64,000 bases of DNA. Origin: an uncultured Aquimarina sp. Lineage in GTDB: Bacteria; Bacteroidota; Bacteroidia; Flavobacteriales; Flavobacteriaceae. The stretch is from positions 682,001 to 746,000 of the forward strand of contig NZ_CANMQT010000001.1 of assembly GCF_947500065.1 (NCBI RefSeq), written 5' to 3'. Below, in pieces: positions 35,447 through 44,641 of the stretch; position 1 is the first letter of the stretch, and each line of letters opens with the position of its first letter. Under the pieces are notes generated by a model. That model searched no databases. It was not told the origin of the DNA and saw nothing but the letters and a program-made list of their open reading frames with translations. A program made the position numbers and the translations under genes.

Positions 35447-35605
35447 TTACAACAAACAGTTTCCCATAAAACAGCGAACTGGACACCATTGATTGGTAGT
35501 ATGTGCATTACCTCCTGCACACCAGTAACCACCACTCTTTCCATTAATTTGTAGTTGTTCTGATTTGGTTAATACTTTACCGAAATCTAAAATTGATTTT
35601 TTCAT
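35447..35605 (-). CDS. leader peptide, bacteriocin/RiPP-like, second of tandem pair
   Basis: A 52-residue peptide: leader MKKSILDFGKVLTKSEQLQI, then NGKSGG and a Cys/Trp-rich core (GYWCAGGN, QWCPVRCFMGNC; four Cys). The leader matches those at 35633-35875 and 25805-25969 (L-x-x-GK-x-L-x-K-x-EQ). It lies 27 nt downstream of its neighbour in the same short operon, which ends with a terminator. Function inferred only: secreted peptide after leader cleavage. Confidence 0.7.
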   Translation of the reverse strand: MKKSILDFGKVLTKSEQLQINGKSGGYWCAGGNAHTTNQWCPVRCFMGNCLL

Positions 35606-35632
35606 AAGTAAAATAATCTTAAAATTTTTGAA

Positions 35633-35875
35633 TTAATATTCAGGACAACACATTCCATTTTGGACTCTACCAAGACATCTGCCACCTGGAAAAGGAGATC
35701 CGTTTGATGTTCCGGCAGCAGCATATGAGCAAACTTCTCCTCTTGAATCTACCCATTCTACAACGTAATTACTAGTGCATCCACAAGCCTCAAAACGTCC
35801 TAACATACCCCCTGAAATTTCTTTCTGTTCAGATTTACTAAGTGCTTTTCCTAAGTTTAACAAAGATTTTTTCAT
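35633..35875 (-). CDS. double-glycine leader peptide, bacteriocin/RiPP-like
   Basis: An 80-residue peptide with leader MKKSLLNLGKALSKSEQKEI and a SGG cleavage-type motif, followed by a core of about 55 residues with six Cys (FEACGCTS, EVCSYA, RCLGR, MCCPEY). First gene of a two-peptide operon. No modification enzyme or PCAT transporter lies nearby; the M23 peptidase and kinase neighbours are not obvious maturation partners. A conserved inverted repeat lies 41 nt upstream. Confidence 0.75.
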   Translation of the reverse strand: MKKSLLNLGKALSKSEQKEISGGMLGRFEACGCTSNYVVEWVDSRGEVCSYAAAGTSNGSPFPGGRCLGRVQNGMCCPEY

Positions 35876-35915
35876 AAGTAATAATTTAAAAAATGATTAA
35901 GCCCTGAACATTTTA

Positions 35916-35936
35916 TGACACCCAAGGTTTGTGTCA
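35916..35936 (-). promoter_or_regulatory. inverted repeat upstream of leader-peptide operon
   Basis: TGACAC-CCAAGGTTT-GTGTCA, 41 nt upstream of the peptide start; counterpart of 26013-26034 in front of the array peptide. No TAnnTTTG box is visible at either gene. Confidence 0.55.
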
Positions 35937-36170
35937 GTTTCCAATACCCTTAATTTGATTTATTACCCCTTGTATCACCGCACTTTACATTAAAAACGTA
36001 CAGGTCTACATACTATCAATGCAAGAATTGAAAAACATAACAGGGAATTTTTACTTATTTTTTCAAATTCTTTTTTTGATTACTTTTAACATCTCGATAA
36101 AATCATTAAATATTCCACGCAGAATGTTGGAATAATCAACACAAAAATTCGAAGGGAAATCACTGTTTAT

Positions 36171-36767
36171 ATGAGTGACCAGAAATTAGAAAAGATAATC
36201 GAACAAGCTATTCAGGGAAATGAATTGGCTTTTGATAATTTTCTTCAAGATGTATTTAAAAAACTGAAACCACAACTCTTGTCCTTAACCAATTCTGAAG
36301 CCGAATTACAAGATGTTTTTATAGTTTCTATGCAAAAATTCTGGGAGCGATTTATTGTAAACCAAGAACAATTACCTAAAAATAGTACCGCCTATATATA
36401 TACTATGTGCAAGAATGCCTGGCTGATCTCCAAACGGAATCCCTGGAATTCTTTTGCCTTAAAAGATGATCTGCAGCAGTTAAGAAACAAAGAGCAAGTT
36501 ACTACTCAAAATTCTCAAGATTCTATTAAAGATTTAGAACAAGAATGGTTTCAAAAAAGAGCTTTATCGGAAGCATTAGATAGTTTATCTCCTAAATGTA
36601 AAACACTAATGGAATCTGAAATAAATCCAGAGTTAAAATTAAAAGATTTGCAACAGCAATTAGGATTTCCGAATTATCAGGCGCTTGTTCAGGCAAAATA
36701 TAATTGCAAAAAAAGACTAATCAAAAAAGTCTATGAGATCTATAATCAACTAATAACGCATAAGTAA
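36171..36767 (+). CDS. ECF-type RNA polymerase sigma factor
   Basis: A 198-residue sigma-70-family protein: a region 2-like N-terminus (GNELAFDNFLQDVFKKLKPQ, AELQDVFIVSMQKFWERF, YIYTMCKNAWLISKRN) and region 4 (ALDSLSPKCKTLMESE, LKDLQQQLGFPNYQALVQAK, KKRLIKKVYEI). It directly precedes a membrane protein gene (1-nt gap) that looks like its anti-sigma factor. Expected to redirect polymerase in response to an envelope signal. Confidence 0.8.
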   Translation: MSDQKLEKIIEQAIQGNELAFDNFLQDVFKKLKPQLLSLTNSEAELQDVFIVSMQKFWERFIVNQEQLPKNSTAYIYTMCKNAWLISKRNPWNSFALKDDLQQLRNKEQVTTQNSQDSIKDLEQEWFQKRALSEALDSLSPKCKTLMESEINPELKLKDLQQQLGFPNYQALVQAKYNCKKRLIKKVYEIYNQLITHK

Positions 36768-36768
36768 G

Positions 36769-37521
36769 ATGGAAGAGAGAGATAATGAAGACATATTACT
36801 TATTACAAGATATTTTGATCTTGATCTTTCTGAAGAAGAAATGATCGAGTTCGATAAAAGGATGGCACAAGAACCTTCTTTTGGGCATAAAGTAAAAAAG
36901 TACTATGATAGTATGAACCTTATTAATCAAGCTTATAAAAATCAGGAACAAGAACAACGAGCCAATAAATGGAAACATCTAATTTCTGACAAACAAGCTT
37001 CTTCTGGTTCTTATCCGACTTTAAAATGGATCGGAGGAATTGCAGCTATCCTAGTGGTTCTCATTTCTTCTTGGTATTATGTAAATCAATCTACTAATAC
37101 TAATCTGGATAAATTAACTGATTATGCCTGGAACAAAAAAGTCGGTTTTGACAATTATTTGGTTAGAAATAACAACGTAGAACCTTCTAAAAAAACAATT
37201 CTAAATGCTTATAAATCTTTTGAAAAAAAGGAATATGACCTAGCCATTAACACGCTCCAAAAATACAATCCTTCACAATTATATTACGAAGATGCATTGC
37301 TCATACGCGCATTATCAATCTACAAAACAGGTCATACTACGATTGCGCTACAAACATTAGATTCATTAGTTAATCTACCATCAAAACGCCTATCTAAAGA
37401 AGCGTTATGGTACAAAGGGCTCATCTATCTAGATATAAAAGATCTGGAATCAGCAAAAAAATACCTTGAAATACCAAATGATACTACTTCTGAAATACGT
37501 CTAAAAGAAGCGTTGAACTAA
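36769..37521 (+). CDS. membrane TPR protein, putative anti-sigma factor
   Basis: A 250-residue protein. The cytoplasmic N-terminus of about 80 residues (DILLITRYFDLDLSEEEMIEFDKRM) resembles the zf-less anti-sigma start common in Bacteroidota; then one membrane helix (about 84-104) and a periplasmic TPR region (about 140-250). Its position one base after the sigma gene supports an anti-sigma role. Its last 21 nt overlap the end of the convergent CHAT gene. Confidence 0.75.
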   Translation: MEERDNEDILLITRYFDLDLSEEEMIEFDKRMAQEPSFGHKVKKYYDSMNLINQAYKNQEQEQRANKWKHLISDKQASSGSYPTLKWIGGIAAILVVLISSWYYVNQSTNTNLDKLTDYAWNKKVGFDNYLVRNNNVEPSKKTILNAYKSFEKKEYDLAINTLQKYNPSQLYYEDALLIRALSIYKTGHTTIALQTLDSLVNLPSKRLSKEALWYKGLIYLDIKDLESAKKYLEIPNDTTSEIRLKEALN

Positions 37522-40500
37522 TTTCTTTCTAAAAAACAATAATATCACACCACATAAACCAATAAGAAGATATAGTATCCAATTAGGTTCTGCAGGATTA
37601 TCAATTTCTAAAGGCGAATTATCTCCTAGCACATAAAATCCTCCCCAATACAATGGATGGTTCGTAAATATATCTGCTGTTTTTATGTATTTGATTTTTG
37701 CTTGTTGTAACGCACTGGCCTTATCCATTCCTTTATCCAGATTCTGATAAAAATCTCTCATAATACCTGGTGTAGTCTTATCAGGAACTTCCCAACTAGT
37801 TAACAAAAGACTTTTGGTTCCAGCGTACTGAAAAGCAGTACCTAAACTAAGAATCCCTTCTCCTTTGGCTATTTTCCCCATTCCTGTATTACAAGCGGTA
37901 AGCACGGCTAAATCTGCAGGGATATCCAGAGCATATAACTCATGACTATATAACAAGTTATCCTCTATTGAATCTTTTACCTTAGTAAAATAAATCCTAG
38001 AATTTTCTGGATTTTCGTTATCCACTTCTCCGTGTAAAGCCAAATGTAATATACTATATTGATTGGCATTTTTCTTAAAATTTGCCTCTACAGCTTCTGA
38101 TCCAAAAAAATAATTCCCTTTTACAATATCCGCTATCGCCTTTATTTCATCCCGTGTTCCTGGTAAGTCTTCTTTAGAATTTCTAAACTTATCTAGTTGC
38201 AGCACATCTCCTGACGCAATAGAATCTTTACTAGAAAAAGAAAATGCAAGACATTCTTTACGGAGTTGATTTTCTTTTGTCGTTCTGTTATCAGAACGAA
38301 ATAAAACATTTGCAGAATTGGTATAACTTATCGCATATTCATAAAGCAAATATGGCAATTCGTTCATTGTATCTTTCTCCTCCTCTGCCGTCAACATAAG
38401 GTCAAAATTAAGGTGCCATAGCAATTCATCAGGAACAACAATTAGCTGTTCTCCTCTAAAATTTTCACGTATGGGACTGATAAGTTCATGATAGAGTTGT
38501 AATCCTACTTTTTTAAACTCATTTGTGTTTTTAAGAGCAATACTTTTTCTAAAGTTTTCTATTTTTTTATCAAGCTCAGAAATTGATAATTCTTCCACTA
38601 CAGCAGTATTCTTGGTAATTACAAAGGCGTATACTGTATTTTGCTCCACAAAATATTCTAAGAACGTCGTGTTATCATCCAGTCTATTTTGTATTTCTTC
38701 AATGGATACAACTTCATTTTCATATTTTAGTTGATAATACTTAGGATATTCTTTTTCCAACACAGTTTTTAATGAATCTTGTTGTCTAGAAATATCAAGC
38801 ATTTCATTCTCTACAGCCGAAATGTTTGTGCCAGAATCACTTTTTTCCGTTTTCTGTCGAGATAGTTGGGATGTAACATTTGCTTTTGCTTTTCTTAAGT
38901 TTTTTTCTAAAACGAGCAGCTCTTTGGGTAAATCAGAATATCCTTTCGCATTTGCCTCATTTAATAGGTCCTTTAAAAAACCTGCTTTACTTTTTTCGGA
39001 ATAATTAAAAGCGGTACTAATAGATTCCTCCGCGTTAGGATTCAATAATAACTGTGTAGAGACATTCCCAAAAAAAACATTCTTTGCATCTCTGGCAAAT
39101 GTTATTTTGTCTTCTTTATTATATTGAGTGCGCCTAATCATCTCTACCAATCGACTAGCTTTTTTATAGGTAACCATACTTTCTTTAAGCACTTCTAAAT
39201 CGTTTTCCTTCTTATATAACGCTTTTAGCACAAATGCTTTTCGTTCTAGGGATGTCAGTAATCTTGTTGGGCTTAAAAACATATCAAACTCTCCATCATA
39301 CATGCTATCCGTGCTTTCTGGTTGTTTATTTGTAATAATTGCTTTTTCCAAATAGTCTAATGCCGTGCTATACTCTTTTTTACTTATCTCAAAAGTAGCC
39401 AGAAGATTATAAGATTCTACTACATAAAAATTATGCTCTCCAAAAATCTCTAATCGAATATCCAGTCCTTTATTCGCATATTCAGATGCTTTTTTATGTT
39501 GATCGATTTCGTGATACAGCTCACCTAAATAGGTATAGAAATAAGCTATTCTAACACTATTTTCGCCATAAACTTTACGTGCTAGAACAAGCGCCTTTTT
39601 GATATACGACACACCTTCTTCTCCTCTTATCAATAAACCCTTCAAGCTATATGGCAATGAAATATTTGGGAAATTTTCACCAAAAGCCTGTACCCCTATT
39701 TTTATAGTTTTATCTACATGAAATAGTGATTTATCTTTGTTTTTTTGAGCATAATGAATATTTGCAATATTATAATGCATACTCAATTGGTCTGGATGAT
39801 TGGGCCCCAATTGTAATTCGCTTAAATGAAGAGATTTTATATAATACTCCAGACTTCTATTCTGCTCATTATTATAACTATACATCAATCCTATGTTATT
39901 GTATAAATCAACAAAGTAAAAATTATTCGGTTTATAAACCTTGTTAGCAATGACCAAAGCTTTTTCTAGATATTCTAAAGTATTATCATATAATCCCTGT
40001 TCGTAAAAAACATTTCCTATTTGTCGATAAATTTCGGATATCTCTATAGTTTCTTCGATACTCCTTTTTCTTCTGATCTCTAGTGCTTTTTCGAAATATT
40101 CTAAAGCCTCTTTATACATTCCTTTATTGGTACAAATCGTCCCCAAATTAAAATAAGAGATCGCAAAATCCAGATGGTCTTTTGCCAAGTTTTTTGACCG
40201 TAACTGAAAAGCCTTATTGTAATAATCCTGAGCAATTGCAAAATCAGAACCACTAACTCTATGGTAAGTACCCATATTATCCAAGGCCGCGGCTTTTACT
40301 TTAGCATTATCAGGTATTTTGGTTTCACTAATTAATAATGCTTTTTCTGCATGGTATAATGTTTTTTTAAAATTGAAAGTACTAAGATAGTTTTCTGATA
40401 TTTTATTATGACTCTTGGTCAATTGCTCCCAAGATTTTGTGTTCTTGTATATCGTTATCGCTTTTTCAAAATGTATGATCGATTCTTTATAATTTCTATA

Positions 40501-40641
40501 ATATAATAATGAATCCCCTTTTTTGTAATGTATCTCGGCTGCAATAGTGTCTTTGGATATTTGTGAATATCCTATTTTGCCGATCATGCAAATGGTTATC
40601 AAAAGAGTGCATCTGAAAGCCTGAGAGAGTTTGAGAGTCAT
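37501..40641 (-). CDS. TPR-CHAT caspase-like protein with C-terminal membrane anchor
   Basis: A 1046-residue protein: signal peptide (...MIGKIGYSQ), at least ten TPR repeats (about 35-440), a helical linker, a CHAT domain (about 690-1010) and a final membrane helix (about 1022-1038, ILYLLIGLCGVILLFF). The protease dyad is present: His870 in LALHGEV and Cys917 in LTACNTGMG. Signal peptide plus C-terminal anchor would place the CHAT domain in the periplasm. By family, CHAT proteases are caspase-like and held inactive until a sensor is triggered. It is convergent with the sigma/anti-sigma pair and related to the protein at 1-1729. Confidence 0.9.
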   Translation of the reverse strand: MTLKLSQAFRCTLLITICMIGKIGYSQISKDTIAAEIHYKKGDSLLYYRNYKESIIHFEKAITIYKNTKSWEQLTKSHNKISENYLSTFNFKKTLYHAEKALLISETKIPDNAKVKAAALDNMGTYHRVSGSDFAIAQDYYNKAFQLRSKNLAKDHLDFAISYFNLGTICTNKGMYKEALEYFEKALEIRRKRSIEETIEISEIYRQIGNVFYEQGLYDNTLEYLEKALVIANKVYKPNNFYFVDLYNNIGLMYSYNNEQNRSLEYYIKSLHLSELQLGPNHPDQLSMHYNIANIHYAQKNKDKSLFHVDKTIKIGVQAFGENFPNISLPYSLKGLLIRGEEGVSYIKKALVLARKVYGENSVRIAYFYTYLGELYHEIDQHKKASEYANKGLDIRLEIFGEHNFYVVESYNLLATFEISKKEYSTALDYLEKAIITNKQPESTDSMYDGEFDMFLSPTRLLTSLERKAFVLKALYKKENDLEVLKESMVTYKKASRLVEMIRRTQYNKEDKITFARDAKNVFFGNVSTQLLLNPNAEESISTAFNYSEKSKAGFLKDLLNEANAKGYSDLPKELLVLEKNLRKAKANVTSQLSRQKTEKSDSGTNISAVENEMLDISRQQDSLKTVLEKEYPKYYQLKYENEVVSIEEIQNRLDDNTTFLEYFVEQNTVYAFVITKNTAVVEELSISELDKKIENFRKSIALKNTNEFKKVGLQLYHELISPIRENFRGEQLIVVPDELLWHLNFDLMLTAEEEKDTMNELPYLLYEYAISYTNSANVLFRSDNRTTKENQLRKECLAFSFSSKDSIASGDVLQLDKFRNSKEDLPGTRDEIKAIADIVKGNYFFGSEAVEANFKKNANQYSILHLALHGEVDNENPENSRIYFTKVKDSIEDNLLYSHELYALDIPADLAVLTACNTGMGKIAKGEGILSLGTAFQYAGTKSLLLTSWEVPDKTTPGIMRDFYQNLDKGMDKASALQQAKIKYIKTADIFTNHPLYWGGFYVLGDNSPLEIDNPAEPNWILYLLIGLCGVILLFFRKKLVQRFF

Positions 40642-40823
40642 GAGTGAGTTTTAAGAAGAGTGGTAAATGTAACTAAAATTACAAGTTCATTTTGAATTGT
40701 TTTATACCTAGTTTATAGGGAACTCTATCTAAAAATGTATTGTCCTGCCTTTTTTTTAAAATTCGTTCTTTCTAGTTCATACAAAAACGATGCTTTTATT
40801 TAAATTTGCTTCTTCATTGCGAT

Positions 40824-40891
40824 AAGGATAGCAGCGGCATCCTTTTTTAATTTGTACCCTGAGCGTAGTCGAAGGGTACAAATTAAAAAAG
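40824..40891. repeat. REP-like palindrome in serS leader
   Basis: A perfect 18-bp inverted repeat (CTTTTTTAATTTGTACCC at 40842-40859, complement at 40874-40891) around TGAGCGTAGTCGAA. The CCCTGAGCGTAGTCGAAGGG core is a palindromic repeat type widely seen in Bacteroidota genomes. A separate 6-bp hairpin plus T-run (AAGGAT...ATCCTTTTTT, 40824-40848) lies just upstream. The flanks (GATATAGCGGATAGCCTGAC) also look like a dispersed flavobacterial sequence I have seen before; unverified. Confidence 0.6.
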
Positions 40892-40947
40892 ATATAGCGG
40901 ATAGCCTGACCACGAGGAAACGAGAGGAATCGCCCAAAACAAAAACC

Positions 40948-42219
40948 ATGTTACTTGCACAACAAATTATAGCAAACAAAGAAGAATATATTAAGGCACT
41001 AGCCAAAAGAAATTTTGAGGCTGCTCCGATTCTGGAAAAGGTAATCAACTTGGATGAAGAAAGACGTGCTACTCAATCAAAATTAGACAACATCAAAGCG
41101 GACTCTAATAAGTTGAATAAAGAAATTGGTGTTTTGTTTAAAAATGGAGAACAACAAAAAGCAACCATATTAAGAGAAAAAGCTTCTCAAATTAAGGAGA
41201 GTATGAATACTTTGGAAAAACGACTTCCTGAAGTAAAAGCTGAGCTTATTGAGTTATTATATACAATTCCTAATGTTCCTCATATTTCTGTTCCTGATGG
41301 ACAAAGTGAGGATGATAATGAAGAAATATTTAGAGAAGGAGATATTCCTGTTCTGGAAGAAGGAGCTTTACCACATTGGGAGTTGGCTAAAAAATATGAC
41401 ATCATTGATTTTGAACTTGGTGTAAAAATCACAGGAGCTGGATTCCCAGTTTACAAGGGAAAAGGTGCAAGATTACAACGTGCATTAATCAGTTATTTTC
41501 TTGATAAAAACACCGAAGCTGGTTATACAGAGTATCAGGTTCCGCATTTAGTAAATGAGGCTTCTGGTTATGGTACTGGTCAGTTACCTGACAAAGAGGG
41601 TCAAATGTATCATGTTACCGCAGATGATCTTTATCTAATCCCTACAGCAGAAGTGCCGGTTACAAATATGTTTAGAGATGATTTGGTTAATGAAAACGAT
41701 CTCCCTATTTGTTGTACAGGATATACGCCTTGTTTTAGGAGAGAAGCAGGTTCTTATGGAGCTCATGTTCGTGGACTAAATCGTTTACATCAATTTGACA
41801 AGGTAGAGATTGTACGTATCGAAAAACCCGAAAACTCTTATAAAGCTTTAGACGGAATGGTAACTCATGTAAAAGAGATTCTTAATGAATTAAAATTACC
41901 ATACCGCATATTACGTCTATGTGGTGGTGATATCGGTTTCACGGCTGCTCTAACCTTTGATTTCGAAGTCTTTTCTACCGCTCAGGATCGTTGGCTAGAA
42001 ATAAGTTCTGTTTCTAATTTTGAATCATATCAAGCAAATCGTTTAAAATTAAGATATAAAGATGCTAACGGTAAAAATCAATTAGCACATACGCTTAATG
42101 GTAGTTCATTAGCATTGCCAAGAGTATTAGCAGGTATTTTAGAAAACTATCAAACACCTAAAGGCATCAAAATTCCTGATGTTTTAGTTCCTTACTGTGG
42201 ATTCGAATACATTGACTAG
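40948..42219 (+). CDS. serS: serine--tRNA ligase
   Basis: A 423-residue class II synthetase. The N-terminal coiled-coil arm (NLDEERRATQSKLDNIKADS) binds tRNA-Ser; the core has motif 2 (CFRREAGSYGAHVRGLNRLHQF) and motif 3 (LAHTLNGSSLALPRVLAGIL). I chose the ATG at 40948 (MLLAQQIIANKEEY), which matches SerRS starts; the longer frame upstream only translates the REP-like sequence. Confidence 0.96.
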   Translation: MLLAQQIIANKEEYIKALAKRNFEAAPILEKVINLDEERRATQSKLDNIKADSNKLNKEIGVLFKNGEQQKATILREKASQIKESMNTLEKRLPEVKAELIELLYTIPNVPHISVPDGQSEDDNEEIFREGDIPVLEEGALPHWELAKKYDIIDFELGVKITGAGFPVYKGKGARLQRALISYFLDKNTEAGYTEYQVPHLVNEASGYGTGQLPDKEGQMYHVTADDLYLIPTAEVPVTNMFRDDLVNENDLPICCTGYTPCFRREAGSYGAHVRGLNRLHQFDKVEIVRIEKPENSYKALDGMVTHVKEILNELKLPYRILRLCGGDIGFTAALTFDFEVFSTAQDRWLEISSVSNFESYQANRLKLRYKDANGKNQLAHTLNGSSLALPRVLAGILENYQTPKGIKIPDVLVPYCGFEYID

Positions 42220-42314
42220 GTTGACTTAGGAGAATTGTAACCTACTCTAGTTTAACAGTCTCTATAACATATTATCAAAGCGTATTTTGCTATATTTACA
42301 AAAAAACTTGCAGA

Positions 42315-44108
42315 ATGCGCTTTATCTTGTTTTACATAGCTTTTCTATTTGCTATTCCAATGTTTGGTCAATCCGAACACCTGGCAAAGAATTATATGCG
42401 ACAAGGTGAATATGAAAAAGCCCTTTCTGTATATCAGAAGTTATACAACAGAAACCCTAATCGTACTAACTATCTTTTAGGCTTAGTAGAATCTCATCAG
42501 CAACTAGAGCAATTCGATAAAGCAGAAAAAATTCTACTTAAACAAATTGAAAAAAAGCCTAAAAACGCACAATTACTTGTCGAATTAGGACATCATTATG
42601 AAGTTCAGGAAAATTCTGAAAAAGCAAAAATATATTATGATAAAGCTGTAAAAAACTTTGATCATAACAATATCAATGCAGCATATACACTTGCACAAAC
42701 TTTTGAAAAGTATAATCTTTTAGATGAAGCTGCTTTCATCTATGAAAAAGGAATGGCTTCGAATCCTGGAGCTAGCACGAGTATTAATAGTCAACTTGCC
42801 AAAATTTATGGGGAACAAGGTAAACTAGAAAAAATGTTTGCCAGCTATCTTTCTCTACTCCAAGTGCAGCCTAATTATAAAAATATCGTTCAGCGAAATT
42901 TTAATCAATATATCACAGATGATCCTTTAAACGAAGCAAATATCATATTCAGAAAGTTACTAATAAAAAAACTACAACAAAACCCTGATATTATTTATAA
43001 TGAGATGCTAAGCTGGCTTTTTGTTCAGCAAAAAGATTTTAAAAAGGCATTTGTACAAGAAAAAGCTATTTATAAGCGTAAAGGTGAAGGGTTACAAGGC
43101 ATTATTGGACTTGCTCGCATTGCGATAGGTGCTAAAGACATAAAATCTGCAACTCAAATTCTAGACTATATTCTTGAGGCTCCAGCTGGAAATGACATGA
43201 AACTCACGGCTCATAAAATTATTCTAAAAGCCAAAACAGATCTCGCAGATAAAAAAGAACACAAAGCTATTAATGAACAGTATGAGGAAGTATTCCGAGT
43301 ATATGGAAAATCTAGTGAAACTATTGGATTACAAATTGATTATGCTCATTTTCTAGCTTTTAATCAAGACGAAAAGCAAAAAGCTATTGATTTTCTGAAA
43401 CGTTTATTGGACGAAGAAAAGCTTTCGAGATTTCAATCTTCTCGAGCCAAAATGGAAATTGCAGATATTCTTGTTTTGGATCAAAAATTTAATCAAGCTC
43501 TTATTTATTATACCCAAGTACAAAATGCGCTAAAAAACAATTTCTTAGCTCAAGATGCCCGCTTTAAAGTAGCAAAAACTAGTTATTATAAGGGAGATTT
43601 TGCCTGGGCACAAACGCAATTAAATGTACTGAAATCATCCACTTCACAATTAATTGCCAATGATGCGATGGAATTAAGTCTTATCATTAGTGATAATTCA
43701 TTAGAAGACTCTACACAAACTGCGTTAAAGATTTTTGCAAAAGGTGATTTATTAGCTTTTCAGAATAAAAATCAAGCAGCGATTACCAAATATGAAGAAA
43801 TCTTAGTCAATCATAAAGGAGAAAAAATTGAAGATGAAACATTTTTGAGACAAGCGAAACTCTTCGAAAAAGAAAAGCTATTTGAGAAGGCAAAGGTAAA
43901 TTATCTAAAAATCATAGAATTTTATCCCGATGATATCCTTGTAGATGACGCCTATTACTGGTTGGCAGAATTATATGTAAATGTGTTGGGAGAACCAGAA
44001 AAGGCTAAAGAACTGTATGAGAAACTGATCTTTAATCACGCCGATAGTATTTATTTTGTAGATGCCAGAAAAAAGTATCGAACATTACGTGGCGATGCTA
44101 TTAATTAG
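42315..44108 (+). CDS. secreted TPR protein
   Basis: A 597-residue protein with a signal peptide (MRFILFYIAFLFAIPMFGQ) and TPR repeats through most of its length (NYMRQGEYEKALSVYQKLYN, YYWLAELYVNVLGEPEKAKE). A periplasmic scaffold of unknown partner. It follows serS at 95 nt, an arrangement I associate with flavobacteria. Its TAG stop lies in the first unit of a heptanucleotide tandem repeat. Confidence 0.85.
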   Translation: MRFILFYIAFLFAIPMFGQSEHLAKNYMRQGEYEKALSVYQKLYNRNPNRTNYLLGLVESHQQLEQFDKAEKILLKQIEKKPKNAQLLVELGHHYEVQENSEKAKIYYDKAVKNFDHNNINAAYTLAQTFEKYNLLDEAAFIYEKGMASNPGASTSINSQLAKIYGEQGKLEKMFASYLSLLQVQPNYKNIVQRNFNQYITDDPLNEANIIFRKLLIKKLQQNPDIIYNEMLSWLFVQQKDFKKAFVQEKAIYKRKGEGLQGIIGLARIAIGAKDIKSATQILDYILEAPAGNDMKLTAHKIILKAKTDLADKKEHKAINEQYEEVFRVYGKSSETIGLQIDYAHFLAFNQDEKQKAIDFLKRLLDEEKLSRFQSSRAKMEIADILVLDQKFNQALIYYTQVQNALKNNFLAQDARFKVAKTSYYKGDFAWAQTQLNVLKSSTSQLIANDAMELSLIISDNSLEDSTQTALKIFAKGDLLAFQNKNQAAITKYEEILVNHKGEKIEDETFLRQAKLFEKEKLFEKAKVNYLKIIEFYPDDILVDDAYYWLAELYVNVLGEPEKAKELYEKLIFNHADSIYFVDARKKYRTLRGDAIN

Positions 44109-44139
44109 TAGTTAGTAGTTAGTAGTTAGTAGTTAGTAG
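44105..44139. repeat. heptanucleotide tandem repeat (TTAGTAG)x5
   Basis: Five perfect copies of TTAGTAG. The first unit contains the stop codon of the TPR gene, so changes in copy number would not alter the protein. Possible slippage-prone locus in the 3' region. Confidence 0.9.
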
Positions 44140-44330
44140 AGCAATCTACACGTCTATTAATATATTAAAACTAAGAGAAAATATCTTCTCAAAAAAATAT
44201 ACTATAAAAACAGTGCTCCTATTCCCTAAAAATAAGTACTAGACTCCTGGGCCTATGACAAGATGATAACCATTATAATTTCGTTTCTTTGCATTTTACA
44301 AAACTATCAACGATAAATCATAGACTATAA

Positions 44331-44639
44331 ATGTACATTTATAACGTTACGATCAATATAGAAGAAACCAAACATGATGAATGGTTAAACTGGATGAAAA
44401 ACGAACACATTCCAGAAATGTTAGCTACAGGAAAATTCAGTAAAGCTTTACTAAGCAAAGTACTGGTAGAGGAAGAAATGGGAGGTCTGACATATTCCGT
44501 TCAATATACAACTGATAGTAAAGGAACACTAGAGAAATATTACGCAGAAGATGCAGAACGACTACGAGCCAAATCCAATAAATTTGCAGGTCATTTTGTT
44601 GCTTTCAGGACAGAATTAGAAATTATTAGCGAACAATAA
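44331..44639 (+). CDS. DUF4286 family protein
   Basis: A 102-residue cytoplasmic protein with the DUF4286 pattern (MYIYNVTINIEETKHDEWLN, MKNEHIPEMLATGKF, YSVQYTTDSKGTLEKYY). Probably a ferredoxin-like alpha/beta fold; function unknown. It sits between the TPR gene and rsmA, a conserved flavobacterial order. Confidence 0.88.
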   Translation: MYIYNVTINIEETKHDEWLNWMKNEHIPEMLATGKFSKALLSKVLVEEEMGGLTYSVQYTTDSKGTLEKYYAEDAERLRAKSNKFAGHFVAFRTELEIISEQ

Positions 44640-44641
44640 TA

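Noticed and set aside
40852-40947. N-terminal extension of SerRS
   Set aside because: These codons translate the REP-like palindrome and flank; SerRS homologues start at the ATG at 40948.
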